Origin: Pseudoxanthomonas sp. CF385
GTDB lineage: Bacteria > Pseudomonadota > Gammaproteobacteria > Xanthomonadales > Xanthomonadaceae
DNA length: 64,000 bases
Direction: 5' to 3'
Assembly: GCF_900104255.1 (NCBI RefSeq)
Contig: NZ_FNKZ01000001.1
Span: 1,332,001 to 1,396,000 of the forward strand
A program made the position numbers and the translations under genes. The notes beneath the pieces were generated by a model. The model saw nothing but the letters and a program-made list of their open reading frames with translations. It was not told where the DNA came from and searched no databases. This document shows positions 39,507 through 48,685 of the stretch, piece after piece. The first letter of the stretch is position 1. The number at the start of each line of letters is the position of its first letter.

Positions 39507-40565
39507 ATGAGCATCAAGATCGAGCACCTGCAGAAGCGGTTCGGCACCTTCACCGCGCTGGACGATGTCACCCTCGACATCCGCCAAGGCGAACTGTTGG
39601 CGCTGCTGGGCCCTTCCGGTTCCGGCAAGACCACGTTGTTGCGCGTGATCGCGGGGCTGGAGCAGGCCGATGGCGGACGCGTGCTGTTCGACGGCGAGGA
39701 TGCCGGCTCACTGAGCGTGCAGGCCCGTCGCGCGGGCTTCGTCTTCCAGCATTACGCGCTGTTCCGCCACCTCACCGTGGAAGAGAACATCGGCTTCGGC
39801 CTGCGCGTGCGTCGCGGCAAGCAGCGGGTGGCCGATGCGGCGATCCGCGCCCGCGTCGCCGAACTGCTGTCGCTGGTGCAACTCGATGGACTGGGCGGCC
39901 GCTATCCGTCGCAGTTGTCCGGCGGGCAGCGCCAGCGTGTCGCACTCGCCCGGGCGCTCGCCATCGAGCCGCGGGTGCTGCTGCTTGACGAGCCGTTCGG
40001 CGCGCTCGATGCGCAGGTGCGCCGCGATCTGCGCCGCTGGCTGCGCGAACTGCACGACCGCACCGGACTGACCACCATCTTCGTGACCCACGACCAGGAA
40101 GAGGCGCTGGAACTGGCGGATCGCGTCGCCATCCTCAATCGCGGCCGGATTGAGCAGCTGGGCAGTCCGGCGGATGCGTACGACGCGCCCGCATCAGCGT
40201 TCGTCTATTCCTTCGTGGGCGCCGTCAACCGCTTGCCGGCACGCTGGGAGGCGGGGGCGCTGCATGCCGCAGGCCTGCCGCTGGCGGTCCGGGATGCAGG
40301 CGGGCAGGGCGATGCGGAGGTGTTCGTGCGGCCGGAGGATCTGCGCATGGTCGATGACGGGACGGGATGGCCGGCGACGATCGTCGCGGCGCAACGCAAC
40401 GGGCCCCGGCTCCGCCTGCGCGCGCGGCTGGAGGCGGGCGATGAAGTGGATATCGAACTGGCATCGGACCAGGAAGGCACGACGACCCGTCCGGGGCAGG
40501 CTATCCACTTGGCACCAAAGCGGTACGGCTGGTTTCCCCTCGGTGGTGCAACGGCACCAGTGTGA
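39507..40565 (+). CDS. cysA: Sulfate ABC transporter ATP-binding protein CysA
   Basis: This 352-residue ATPase energises the CysTW permease. It has Walker [10 protein letters not shown] at about 35-43, the Q-loop [13 protein letters not shown], signature [16 protein letters not shown], Walker [14 protein letters not shown] and the switch histidine in [12 protein letters not shown]-terminal TOBE-like domain (about 270-345) may carry regulation. ATG 39507 is eight bases after the cysW stop. It is the last gene of the operon. Confidence 0.96.
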   Translation: MSIKIEHLQKRFGTFTALDDVTLDIRQGELLALLGPSGSGKTTLLRVIAGLEQADGGRVLFDGEDAGSLSVQARRAGFVFQHYALFRHLTVEENIGFGLRVRRGKQRVADAAIRARVAELLSLVQLDGLGGRYPSQLSGGQRQRVALARALAIEPRVLLLDEPFGALDAQVRRDLRRWLRELHDRTGLTTIFVTHDQEEALELADRVAILNRGRIEQLGSPADAYDAPASAFVYSFVGAVNRLPARWEAGALHAAGLPLAVRDAGGQGDAEVFVRPEDLRMVDDGTGWPATIVAAQRNGPRLRLRARLEAGDEVDIELASDQEGTTTRPGQAIHLAPKRYGWFPLGGATAPV

Positions 40566-40756
40566 TGCGGCGTAAGCTGCTGAATTAATTAGAAAAGAAA
40601 CCAATTCTCCGCTCATCCGGCGGGCACTTGACGTGAGCGATTGCTGCGGCGCACTATCGGGGCGTAGTTAAAAAATAGTGAAGCCGTGATGACGGTTGTA
40701 CGACGTTCCACGGCTCGCTGACCCGCCACGATCCACACCGCCACAGGAGAATCCGG

Positions 40757-41464
40757 ATGAAGCCCGTCAAGCTCTGCACCGCCCTCGCCACCGCCCTGCT
40801 GTTGGCGCTGCCGATGTCCGCCTTCGCGCAGGAGGCCGAGGAAGAAGAATCCCCGATCAGCTGGTCACTGGCCGTGACGTCCGACTATGTGTTCCGCGGC
40901 GTGTCGCAGAACGATGAGAAGCCGGCGGGCCAGGCAGGCGTTACCTACACGGCCCCGTTCGGTCTATACGCGGGCACGTGGGCGTCGCAGGTGGACTTCA
41001 ACACCAGCAAGCCCGACTTCGAAGTCGACTTCTTCGTGGGTTACAACGTCGATATCACCGATTCGGTCAACTTCGACGTGATGGTCAACCGCTACGTGTA
41101 TCCCGAAGCCGCCGCGAGCAGCTACACCGAGTTGATCACCAAGACCAGCTTCCTGGAAAACTACAGCGCGACGATCGCCTATACCGATGACGTGTACGGC
41201 CTCGACGAAGAGAGCTGGTACTACGCGCTCGGCGCAAGCTACGACCTGCCGAAGGATTTCTCGATCGCTTTCAACGTGGGCCACACCACGTTCGATAGCA
41301 CGTTGCCGTACGACGATTACACCGACTATGGTGTCAGCCTCAGCAAGTCGTTTGGTGCTGTCACGACGTCGCTCGGCTACGTCGGTACGGACAGTCATGG
41401 CAACGTGAACTCCGGCGAGTGGGCCGATGATCGCTTGGTGTTCACGGTCAGCGTCGGCAACTGA
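40757..41464 (+). CDS. TorF-family putative porin
   Basis: This 235-residue outer-membrane protein has a signal peptide ending AFAQE (residue 24). The mature part begins with an acidic stretch and SWSLAVTSDYVFRGVSQNDEKPA, the hallmark of the TorF/gcw_chp family (TIGR02001). Alternating aromatic strands follow and it ends in GN. Function is unknown; relatives are thought to be small porins. AGGAG precedes ATG. The 191-base gap upstream is AT-rich and should hold its promoter. A bidirectional terminator follows. Confidence 0.88.
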   Translation: MKPVKLCTALATALLLALPMSAFAQEAEEEESPISWSLAVTSDYVFRGVSQNDEKPAGQAGVTYTAPFGLYAGTWASQVDFNTSKPDFEVDFFVGYNVDITDSVNFDVMVNRYVYPEAAASSYTELITKTSFLENYSATIAYTDDVYGLDEESWYYALGASYDLPKDFSIAFNVGHTTFDSTLPYDDYTDYGVSLSKSFGAVTTSLGYVGTDSHGNVNSGEWADDRLVFTVSVGN

Positions 41465-41483
41465 GCCTCGCAGGAACGACAGA

Positions 41484-41510
41484 AAAGGGCGCCGCGAGGC
41501 GCCCTTTTTC
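41484..41510. terminator. Bidirectional terminator between the TorF porin and tdh
   Basis: AAAGGGCGCC (41484-41493) pairs with GGCGCCCTTT (41498-41507) with a GCGA loop. T runs follow on the plus strand and also occur on the minus strand, so it can end both convergent genes. Confidence 0.9.
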
Positions 41511-41533
41511 TTTGCCTTGTAGACGCCGAGCCG

Positions 41534-42568
41534 TCAGTTCCAGCTCAGCACGACCTTGCCGGCCTTGCCCTGTTCCATCAGGTCGAAGCCCTTCTGGAAC
41601 TCGTCGATCGGCAACTGGTGCGTCAGCACCTTGCCCAGCGGGAAACCGCTCAGCACGAGCTGCGTCATCTTGTACCAGGTCTCGTACATCTTGCGGCCGT
41701 AGATGCCCTGCACGGTGAGGCCCTTGAAGATGATGCGGTCCCAGTCCACGCCGGCGCCCTTGGGCAGGATGCCGAGCAGCGCGATCTTGCCACCGTGGTA
41801 CATGCAGTCGAGCATGTCGTTGAAGGCGCGCGGATTGCCGCTCATCTCCAGGCCCACGTCGAAGCCTTCCATGTGCAGGTCGGCCATCACGTCCTTGAGC
41901 GACTGGTTGGCCACGTTGACGACGCGGGTGGCGCCCATGTCGGCGGCCAGCTTCAGGCGGAAGTCGTTGACGTCGGTGACCACCACGTTGCGCGCGCCGA
42001 TGTGCTTGCAGATGCCGGCGGCGATGATGCCGATGGGGCCCGCGCCGGTGATCAGCACGTCCTCGCCGACCACGTCGAATTCCAGCGCGCAGTGCGCCGC
42101 GTTGCCGTAGGGGTCGAAGAACGCGGCCAGCTCGCTGGGGATCTGGTCCGGGATCGGCCACAGGTTGCTGGCCGGCATCACCATGTATTCGGCGAAGGCG
42201 CCATTGCGGTTGACGCCGATGCCCACGGTGTTCGGGCACAGGTGCTGGCGGCCGCCACGGCAGTTGCGGCAGTGGCCGCAGACGATGTGGCCCTCGGCCG
42301 ATACGCGCTGGCCGACCTCGTAACCGGTGACGGCGGAGCCAAGCTGGGCGATGCGGCCGACGAACTCATGACCGATGGTCAGGCCGGGCTTGATCGTGCG
42401 CTGGCTCCACTCGTCCCACAGGTAAATGTGCAGGTCGGTACCGCAGATGGCGGTCTTCTCCAGCTTGATCAGCACCTCGTTGGGGCCGGGCTGCGGGACG
42501 GGGAGTTCCTCCATCCAGATGCCCTTGCCGGCCTCGCGCTTCACCAGCGCCTTCATCGTCTGTGCCAT
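41534..42568 (-). CDS. tdh: L-threonine 3-dehydrogenase
   Basis: This 344-residue zinc enzyme oxidises L-threonine to 2-amino-3-oxobutyrate with NAD, the substrate of Kbl. It has the catalytic zinc site ([16 protein letters not shown] and GHEFVGRI), the structural zinc cysteines ([15 protein letters not shown]), and the NAD motif [21 protein letters not shown] list ATG 42568 (MAQTMKALV). A second ATG at 42556 would give the shorter MKALVKREA form of 340 residues that is common in relatives. It is on the same strand as kbl but about 6.5 kb from it. Confidence 0.96.
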   Translation of the reverse strand: MAQTMKALVKREAGKGIWMEELPVPQPGPNEVLIKLEKTAICGTDLHIYLWDEWSQRTIKPGLTIGHEFVGRIAQLGSAVTGYEVGQRVSAEGHIVCGHCRNCRGGRQHLCPNTVGIGVNRNGAFAEYMVMPASNLWPIPDQIPSELAAFFDPYGNAAHCALEFDVVGEDVLITGAGPIGIIAAGICKHIGARNVVVTDVNDFRLKLAADMGATRVVNVANQSLKDVMADLHMEGFDVGLEMSGNPRAFNDMLDCMYHGGKIALLGILPKGAGVDWDRIIFKGLTVQGIYGRKMYETWYKMTQLVLSGFPLGKVLTHQLPIDEFQKGFDLMEQGKAGKVVLSWN

Positions 42569-42752
42569 CGGACGTCGATCCAGGTAAATGAGGGCGCGGA
42601 TTATACGCCCCGGCTGCGTGCCGCCCTGTTGCAGGGCGCCTTGACAGCCCGGGGCGCCCGGGAGGCAGGGGTGCCGTAGGACGAAAGTCATGGGACGGCC
42701 GCGGTGACAGGTTCATTACAATCGGAACTTTCCTGCCAGTCCCGGGGTTTCC

Positions 42753-44921
42753 ATGCGTCCGAACCTGCTCGCCACCGCCATCGCGGTCCCGCTGTCCCTG
42801 CTCGCCGCCCAGGTCGCCCAGGCGGGCGAGGGCATGTGGGTGCCGCAGCAACTGCCCGAAATCGCCGGGCCGCTGAAGAAGGCCGGGCTGAAACTGTCGC
42901 CCAAGCAGATCTCCGACCTGACCGGCGACCCGATGGGCGCGGTGGTGGCACTGGGCGGCTGCACCGCCAGCTTCGTGTCGCCGAACGGGCTGGTGGTCAC
43001 CAACCACCACTGCGCGTACGGTGCCATCCAGCTGAACTCCACGGCCGAGAACAACCTGATCAAGAACGGCTTCAACGCTCCGGCCACGAGCGATGAGGTC
43101 AGCGCGGGACCGAACGCACGGGTGTTCGTGCTGGATGAGATCACCGACGTGACCAAGGACGCGAAGGCGGCCATCGCCGCCGCCGGGGATGACGCGCTGG
43201 CGCGCACCAAGGCGCTGGAGACCTTCGAGAAGAAGCTGATCGCCGACTGCGAGGCCGACGCCGGCTTCCGCTGCCGCCTCTACAGCTTCTCCGGCGGCAA
43301 CACCTACCGCCTGTTCAAGAACCTGGAGATCAAGGACGTGCGCCTGGCGTACGCGCCTCCGGGCAGCGTGGGCAAGTACGGCGGCGACATCGACAACTGG
43401 ATGTGGCCGCGCCACACCGGCGACTTCGCCTTCTACCGCGCCTACGTGGGCAAGGACGGCAAGCCGGCGGCGTTCTCCAAGGACAACGTGCCGTACCGGC
43501 CCAAGCACTGGCTGAAGTTCGCCGACAAGCCGCTGGGCGCGGGCGACTTCGTCATGGTCGCCGGCTATCCGGGCTCGACCAACCGTTATGCGCTGGCCGC
43601 CGAGTTCGACAACACGGCCGCGTGGACGTACCCGACCATCGCGCGCCACTACAAGAACCAGATCGCGATGGTGCAGGACGCCGGCAAGAAGAACGCCGAC
43701 ATCCAGGTGAAGTACGCCGCCACGATGGCGGGCTGGAACAACACCAGCAAGAACTACGACGGCCAGCTGGAAGGCTTCAAGCGCATCGATGCCGCCGGCC
43801 AGAAGCAGCATGAGGAAGCCGCCGTGCTCGCCTGGCTGAAGGGCCAGGGCGCCAAGGGCCAGCCGGCGCTGGAGGCGCACGCCCGGCTGCTCGCCCTGCT
43901 GGAGCAGAACAAGGCCACGCGCGAACGCGACCTCACCCTGTCGATGTTCAACAACACGGCGATGGTCGGTTCCGCCACCCAGCTGTATCGCCTGTCGCTG
44001 GAACGCGAGAAGCCCAATGCCGAGCGCGAATCCGGTTACCAGGAGCGCGACCTGCCCTCCATCGAAGGGGCGCAGAAGCAGCTCGAGCGCCGCTACGTCG
44101 CGGCGATGGACCGCCGGCTGCAGGAGTACTGGCTGGGCGAATACCTGAAGCTGCCGGCCGACCAGCGCGTCGCCGCCGTGGACGCGTGGCTCGGCGGCAA
44201 CAACGCCGCGGCCGTGAAGCGCGCGCTCGACCGTCTGGCCGGCACGAAGCTGGGCACCACCGAGGAGCGCCTGAAGTGGTTCGCCGCCGATCGCAAGGCG
44301 TTCGAGGCCAGCAAGGATCCGGCCATCCAGTACGCGGTGGCGGTGATGCCGACGCTGTTGAAACTGGAACAGGAGCGCAAGACGCGTGCCGGCGAAAACC
44401 TTGCGGCGCGCCCGGTCTATCTGCAGGCGCTGGCCGACTACAAGAAGAGCCAGGGCGAGTTCGTCTATCCGGACGCCAATCTGTCGCTGCGCATCACCTT
44501 CGGCAACGTGATGGGCTACACGCCGAAGGATGGCGTGGCGTACACCCCGTTCACCACGCTGGAAGGCGTGGTGGCCAAGGAGACCGGCCAGGATCCGTTC
44601 GATTCGCCGAAGGCGCTGCTCGATGCCGTGGCCGCCAAGCGTTACGGCGGGCTGGAAGACAAGCGCCTCGGCTCGGTGCCGGTGAACTACCTGTCCGACC
44701 TGGACATCACCGGCGGCAATTCCGGCTCGCCGGTGCTGGATGCGCACGGCAAGCTGATCGGCCTGGCCTTCGACGGCAACTGGGAGTCGGTGAGCTCCAA
44801 CTGGGTGTTCGATCCGAAGATGACCCGCATGATCGCCGTGGACGGCCGCTACCTGCGCTGGATCATGCAGGAGGTCTACCCTGCGCCGCAGTTGCTGAAG
44901 GAAATGGGCGTCGGCAAGTAA
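42753..44921 (+). CDS. S46 family dipeptidyl aminopeptidase, DAP BII/DPP7 type
   Basis: This 722-residue periplasmic or surface peptidase has a signal peptide (cleavage near AQAGEG, residue 24). The chymotrypsin-like triad is H86 in VTNHHCAYG, D224 in HTGDFAFY and S657 in GGNSGSP. Length and numbering equal those I recall for DAP BII of Pseudoxanthomonas mexicana. Gly675 in LAFDGNW occupies the S1 position that is Gly in DPP7/DAP BII but Arg in the acidic-residue-specific DPP11, so it should release dipeptides with a hydrophobic penultimate residue. A central helical domain (about 270-560) covers the active site. It is divergent from tdh. Confidence 0.95.
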   Translation: MRPNLLATAIAVPLSLLAAQVAQAGEGMWVPQQLPEIAGPLKKAGLKLSPKQISDLTGDPMGAVVALGGCTASFVSPNGLVVTNHHCAYGAIQLNSTAENNLIKNGFNAPATSDEVSAGPNARVFVLDEITDVTKDAKAAIAAAGDDALARTKALETFEKKLIADCEADAGFRCRLYSFSGGNTYRLFKNLEIKDVRLAYAPPGSVGKYGGDIDNWMWPRHTGDFAFYRAYVGKDGKPAAFSKDNVPYRPKHWLKFADKPLGAGDFVMVAGYPGSTNRYALAAEFDNTAAWTYPTIARHYKNQIAMVQDAGKKNADIQVKYAATMAGWNNTSKNYDGQLEGFKRIDAAGQKQHEEAAVLAWLKGQGAKGQPALEAHARLLALLEQNKATRERDLTLSMFNNTAMVGSATQLYRLSLEREKPNAERESGYQERDLPSIEGAQKQLERRYVAAMDRRLQEYWLGEYLKLPADQRVAAVDAWLGGNNAAAVKRALDRLAGTKLGTTEERLKWFAADRKAFEASKDPAIQYAVAVMPTLLKLEQERKTRAGENLAARPVYLQALADYKKSQGEFVYPDANLSLRITFGNVMGYTPKDGVAYTPFTTLEGVVAKETGQDPFDSPKALLDAVAAKRYGGLEDKRLGSVPVNYLSDLDITGGNSGSPVLDAHGKLIGLAFDGNWESVSSNWVFDPKMTRMIAVDGRYLRWIMQEVYPAPQLLKEMGVGK

Positions 44922-45030
44922 CACCTGCAACTTAGCGGCAGGCGCGGGACGGGAGCGGGTATGATCCGCTCCCGTCTTCGCTTCCGCTTCCGGAAGCGGG
45001 ACCGCTTTCCTCGAATGGACACACCGACGC

Positions 45031-45675
45031 ATGCGCATCCTGCTTGCCCGCCACGGCGAAACGCCGTGGAACGCCGAAGGCCGTTATCAGGGCCAGATCG
45101 ATATCCCGCTGTCGCCGGTCGGCGAAGGCCAGGCCACGGCATTGGGCCAGCGCCTGAAGGACGTACGCATCGATCGCGCGGTCGCCTCGCCGCTGTCGCG
45201 CGCGCAGCTCACCGCGAAGCTCGCCTTGGGCGATGCACGCGCCGAGCTGCTGCAGACCGATGCGGATCTGCAGGAAATCGCCCACGGCGAGTGGGAGGGC
45301 CTGCTGGCCAGTGAGATCCAGGACAAGGACCCGGCGCGCCTGCTGGCGTGGCGCGAGGAGCCCGACACCGTGCTGATGCCGGGCGGCGAATCGCTGCGCC
45401 AGGTGCTGGATCGTTCGTGGCGGGGCCTCGCACGCGCCGCCGAGGGGCTGGGCGACGACGACACCCTGTTGATCGTGGCGCACGACGCCGTCAACCGCGT
45501 CCTGCTGTGCCGGATCCTCGGCCTGCCGATCGCCAAGCTGTGGACCTTCCGCCAGGCGCCGACCACGCTCAATCTGCTGGAGGGTCCGAGCGTCGATCAG
45601 CTGGAAGTCGTGCGCCTCAACGACTGTGCGCACCACACGCCGTTCTTCGGCGAAGCGAAGCACCGCGCGCTCTGA
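45031..45675 (+). CDS. Histidine phosphatase family protein (phosphoglycerate-mutase-like)
   Basis: This 214-residue protein has the phosphohistidine motif LARHGETPWNAEGRYQGQ near residues 5-22 with His8, VASPLSRAQLTA, and the second histidine in LLIVAHDAVNR. The compact length fits the cobC/GpmB-type phosphatases rather than glycolytic mutases. The substrate is unknown. It is followed 17 bases later by folC, with which it may be transcribed. Confidence 0.9.
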   Translation: MRILLARHGETPWNAEGRYQGQIDIPLSPVGEGQATALGQRLKDVRIDRAVASPLSRAQLTAKLALGDARAELLQTDADLQEIAHGEWEGLLASEIQDKDPARLLAWREEPDTVLMPGGESLRQVLDRSWRGLARAAEGLGDDDTLLIVAHDAVNRVLLCRILGLPIAKLWTFRQAPTTLNLLEGPSVDQLEVVRLNDCAHHTPFFGEAKHRAL

Positions 45676-45692
45676 CGCATCCGCAGGCCTGC

Positions 45693-46964
45693 ATGGCGCG
45701 TACCGATCTCCCGCAGTGGCTCGCCTACATCGAGCAACAACACCCCAAGTCGATCGACATGGGCCTGGAGCGCGTGCGCGAGGTCGCCACGCGGATGGCG
45801 CTCGGCAAGCCCGCCGCGCGCGTCATCACGGTGGGCGGTACCAACGGCAAGGGTTCCACCGTGGCCTTCGTCGAGGCCATCGCGCGTGCCGCGGGATGGC
45901 GCGTGGGCGCCTACACGTCGCCACACCTGCTGCGCTACAACGAGCGCGTGCGGATCGATGGCGTCGACGCCGATGACGCGTCGCTGGTCGCCGCGTTCGA
46001 GGTCGTCGACGCCGCGCGCGGTGATACGCCGCTGACCTATTTCGAATTCGGCACGCTGGCCGCGTTGTGGTTGTTCGAGCGCGCCGGCCTGGATCTGGTG
46101 GTGCTGGAAGTCGGCCTGGGCGGTCGCCTGGATGCGGTGAACCTCGTCGATCCCGACGTCGCGGTGATCACCACGGTCGATATCGACCATACCGACTGGC
46201 TCGGCGAGGATCGCGAGGCCATCGGCCGCGAGAAGGCCGGCATCGCCCGCGCCTGGAAGCCGCTGGTGCTGGGCGAAGTCGATTCGCCCGCCAGCGTGCT
46301 GCGCCATGCGTACGCCATCGGTGCGAACGCCTTGCGGCTGGGCAGCGACTTCTTCCACGAACCCGTCGACAGCCGGCAGTGGCGCTGGCGGGAAGTGGGG
46401 GCCGAGCTGGTATTGCCCGTGCCCGCGCTGACGGCGCCGGCCCAGCGGGCGAATGCCGCCAGTGCGATCGCCGCGCTTCGCGCGCTGCCGGGCGAGGCGA
46501 TCCCCGACGCGGCCTTCGCGCAAGGCGTGGCGAACGCCGCGCTGCCCGGACGCCTGCAGCGCATGCCGCAGGGCGACGTGGACGTGGCGCTCGACGTCGG
46601 CCACAACCCGCAGGCGGCACGCGAACTGGCGGCGTGGTTGCAGGCGCATCCTGTCGCGGGCGAAACCCATGCCGTGTTCGCGGCGCTGGCCGACAAGGAC
46701 GTGAAGTCCGTGGTGGAGGCTTTCGCGGGCGCGTCGCTGCGGTGGCACCTGGCAGGGCTCGATGCCGGGCCGCGCGCGCAGTCCGCCGACCAGCTTGCTG
46801 CGCGGCTCACCGATACCGCAGCGGCGGAGGCGACCCGACATGCGCGCGTCGCCGATGCGCTGCAGACCGTCCTGGCCGTCGCGCATCCCGGCGACCGCGT
46901 GCTGGTGTTCGGTTCCTTCCATACCGTCGCCGACGCGATGCAGGCGCTGCATTCAGGTCGATGA
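45693..46964 (+). CDS. folC: Bifunctional dihydrofolate synthase/folylpolyglutamate synthase
   Basis: This 423-residue Mur-ligase-like enzyme adds glutamate to dihydropteroate and to folates. The P-loop is VGGTNGKGST at about residues 46-55, followed by YTSPHLLRYNERV, the metal-site histidine in VDIDHTDWLG, and the C-terminal DVGHNPQAARELAAW. It starts the conserved block folC - SPOR protein - cvpA - purF. The start is ATG 45693. Confidence 0.95.
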   Translation: MARTDLPQWLAYIEQQHPKSIDMGLERVREVATRMALGKPAARVITVGGTNGKGSTVAFVEAIARAAGWRVGAYTSPHLLRYNERVRIDGVDADDASLVAAFEVVDAARGDTPLTYFEFGTLAALWLFERAGLDLVVLEVGLGGRLDAVNLVDPDVAVITTVDIDHTDWLGEDREAIGREKAGIARAWKPLVLGEVDSPASVLRHAYAIGANALRLGSDFFHEPVDSRQWRWREVGAELVLPVPALTAPAQRANAASAIAALRALPGEAIPDAAFAQGVANAALPGRLQRMPQGDVDVALDVGHNPQAARELAAWLQAHPVAGETHAVFAALADKDVKSVVEAFAGASLRWHLAGLDAGPRAQSADQLAARLTDTAAAEATRHARVADALQTVLAVAHPGDRVLVFGSFHTVADAMQALHSGR

Positions 46965-46988
46965 CGGGGAGCGGCCGGAACCGCGCCG

Positions 46989-46994
46989 TATAAT
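46989..46994 (+). promoter_or_regulatory. Possible -10 element before the SPOR gene
   Basis: A perfect TATAAT stands in the 67-base gap between folC and the SPOR gene. I see no good -35 at the right distance, so promoter function is only suggested. Confidence 0.35.
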
Positions 46995-47031
46995 CGCCTC
47001 GGCATTCCCGCCGCTGCTGCCCTGGACCTGG

Positions 47032-48033
47032 ATGGATACCGCCCTGAAACAGCGCCTGATCGGCGCCGTCGTGCTGGTCGCACTGGCCGTCATCTTCCTT
47101 CCCATGCTGGTCAAGGGGCCGGCGCCCGACAGCGGCGTGTCGGACGTGCCGCTGGAGGTGCCCGCCGCGCCCGATGGCGAGTACGAAACGCGCGAACTTC
47201 CGCTGGTCACCCCCGGCAACGCACCGGCCAACGGCGCCGTGGGGCTGGACGGGCAAGTGGCCGCGCCCGCCGCCGAGCCGGCGCCCGCCGAAGGCGCGCT
47301 GCAGCCTCCGGCCACCGCAGGCGGTGATTTCGCGGTCAGCTTCGGCGCCTACGCCACGCAGGCCGACGCCGACGCGGTGCTGGTCCGCGTGAAGCAGGCC
47401 AAGCTGCCGGGCTTCGTGGAGCCGGCCACCATCAATGGCAAGCAGGCCTTCCGCGTGCGTGTCGGACCGTACGCCGAACGCGCGCAGGCCGAAGCCGCAC
47501 GCTTGGATGCGATCAAGGTGCGCGGTGACGTCAACGCCCAGGTGGTGACGTTGGACGCCGTGCCTGCCCCGGCGCCCGCCGCGCCCGCGCCTGCGCCTTC
47601 GGTCGCCAGCGCCGCGCCCTCGACTTCGGCCGTGACCACACAGGCCCTGCCGCCCGAGCCGGCCAAGCCGGTCGCCAAGCCCGTGCCGGCGGAGACCAAG
47701 CCGGTCGCGACCGAGACCAAGCCCGCGCCCGCACCCGTCGCCAAGCCTGCCGCACCGGCGCCCAAGCCGGCAGAACCGGCCAAGCCCGCCGCGTCCGGCG
47801 TCGGCTACGCCGTGCAGCTTGGTGCGTTCTCCAACGCCGCCGATGCGAACAAGCTGCGCGACCGCGTGCGCGCCGCCGGTTTCAGTGCCTTCGTCGAACA
47901 GGTGCGCACCGACAAGGGCGCGCTGAGCCGCGTGCGCGTGGGCCCGGTGGCCGACCGCGCCGAAGCCGACCGCCTGAAGGCGCAGGTCGCCGCGAAGGTG
48001 GGCATCGACGGCATGGTGCGCCCGCACCCCTGA
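47032..48033 (+). CDS. SPOR domain membrane protein (DedD-like)
   Basis: This 333-residue protein has a short cytoplasmic N-terminus, one membrane helix (about residues 10-28), and a long Ala/Pro/Lys-rich periplasmic linker. It contains two SPOR-type repeats, at about 100-170 (DFAVSFGAYATQADADAV to VRVGPYAERAQAEAA) and 260-333 (GYAVQLGAFSNAADANKL to VRVGPVADRAEADRL). SPOR domains bind denuded peptidoglycan at division sites, so a role in cell division is likely. Single-SPOR DedD is the usual form, so the first repeat is worth noting. A TATAAT lies 40 bases upstream. Confidence 0.9.
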   Translation: MDTALKQRLIGAVVLVALAVIFLPMLVKGPAPDSGVSDVPLEVPAAPDGEYETRELPLVTPGNAPANGAVGLDGQVAAPAAEPAPAEGALQPPATAGGDFAVSFGAYATQADADAVLVRVKQAKLPGFVEPATINGKQAFRVRVGPYAERAQAEAARLDAIKVRGDVNAQVVTLDAVPAPAPAAPAPAPSVASAAPSTSAVTTQALPPEPAKPVAKPVPAETKPVATETKPAPAPVAKPAAPAPKPAEPAKPAASGVGYAVQLGAFSNAADANKLRDRVRAAGFSAFVEQVRTDKGALSRVRVGPVADRAEADRLKAQVAAKVGIDGMVRPHP

Positions 48034-48070
48034 TGCCGACACGCCTCTTCGCGACCGCAGGGCGCGCCGC

Positions 48071-48679
48071 GTGAGCGTGCTCGACCTGACCTTGGTCGCC
48101 ATCATCGGCGTGTCGACGCTGTTCGGCGCGATGCGCGGCTTCATCGGCGTGCTCGCCTCGGTGATCGCCTGGGTGCTGGCAGGGTGGGTCGCGTTCCATC
48201 ACGGTGCCGATGTGGCGACTTGGTTGTCAGACGACGGTCCGCCAGGGTCCGCCGACCTGCTGGGGGGCTACGCACTCAGCTTCATCGGGGTGATGGTGGT
48301 GGTCGGCCTGACCAGTTGGTGCGTCAGGAAGATGGTCAAGTCGGTCGGACTGTCCGGCGTGGACCGGGTGCTGGGGCTGGTGCTGGGGCTGTTGCGGGGC
48401 GCGTTCGTGGCCTGCATCGTGCTGCTGCTGGCGGCGTTCACCGATTTGCCGCGCGAACCTGAATGGCAACGTTCATCCGTCGTGCCGGTGTTGCTGCCCG
48501 GTGCGCAGTGGCTTTCACGCTGGTTGCCGGAATGGACCGTGCAGGAACTGGACTTTGGCAACGGGGGGCCGGCGGGCGATAATGCGCGCCTGCAACCCTT
48601 GCCCCTGCCGCTGGATGACGCCAGCGTCCCGCAGGAGCGCGCCCCCCCGCCAGCTTCGCCCGAGTCGAAACCGGAGTAG
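48071..48679 (+). CDS. cvpA: CvpA family membrane protein
   Basis: This 202-residue inner-membrane protein has four hydrophobic helices in the first 130 residues (starting LDLTLVAIIGVSTLFGAMRGF) and a Pro-rich cytoplasmic or periplasmic tail. E. coli CvpA is needed for colicin V production and sits before purF, as here. Its molecular role is unclear. The start is GTG 48071, which fits the family N-terminus. It precedes purF by six bases. Confidence 0.92.
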   Translation: MSVLDLTLVAIIGVSTLFGAMRGFIGVLASVIAWVLAGWVAFHHGADVATWLSDDGPPGSADLLGGYALSFIGVMVVVGLTSWCVRKMVKSVGLSGVDRVLGLVLGLLRGAFVACIVLLLAAFTDLPREPEWQRSSVVPVLLPGAQWLSRWLPEWTVQELDFGNGGPAGDNARLQPLPLPLDDASVPQERAPPPASPESKPE

Positions 48680-48685
48680 GTCACC

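Noticed and set aside
42366..45038. 890-residue open frame antisense to the S46 peptidase
   Set aside because: The plus strand encodes a complete enzyme with an intact catalytic triad. The antisense translation shows no motif or signal.
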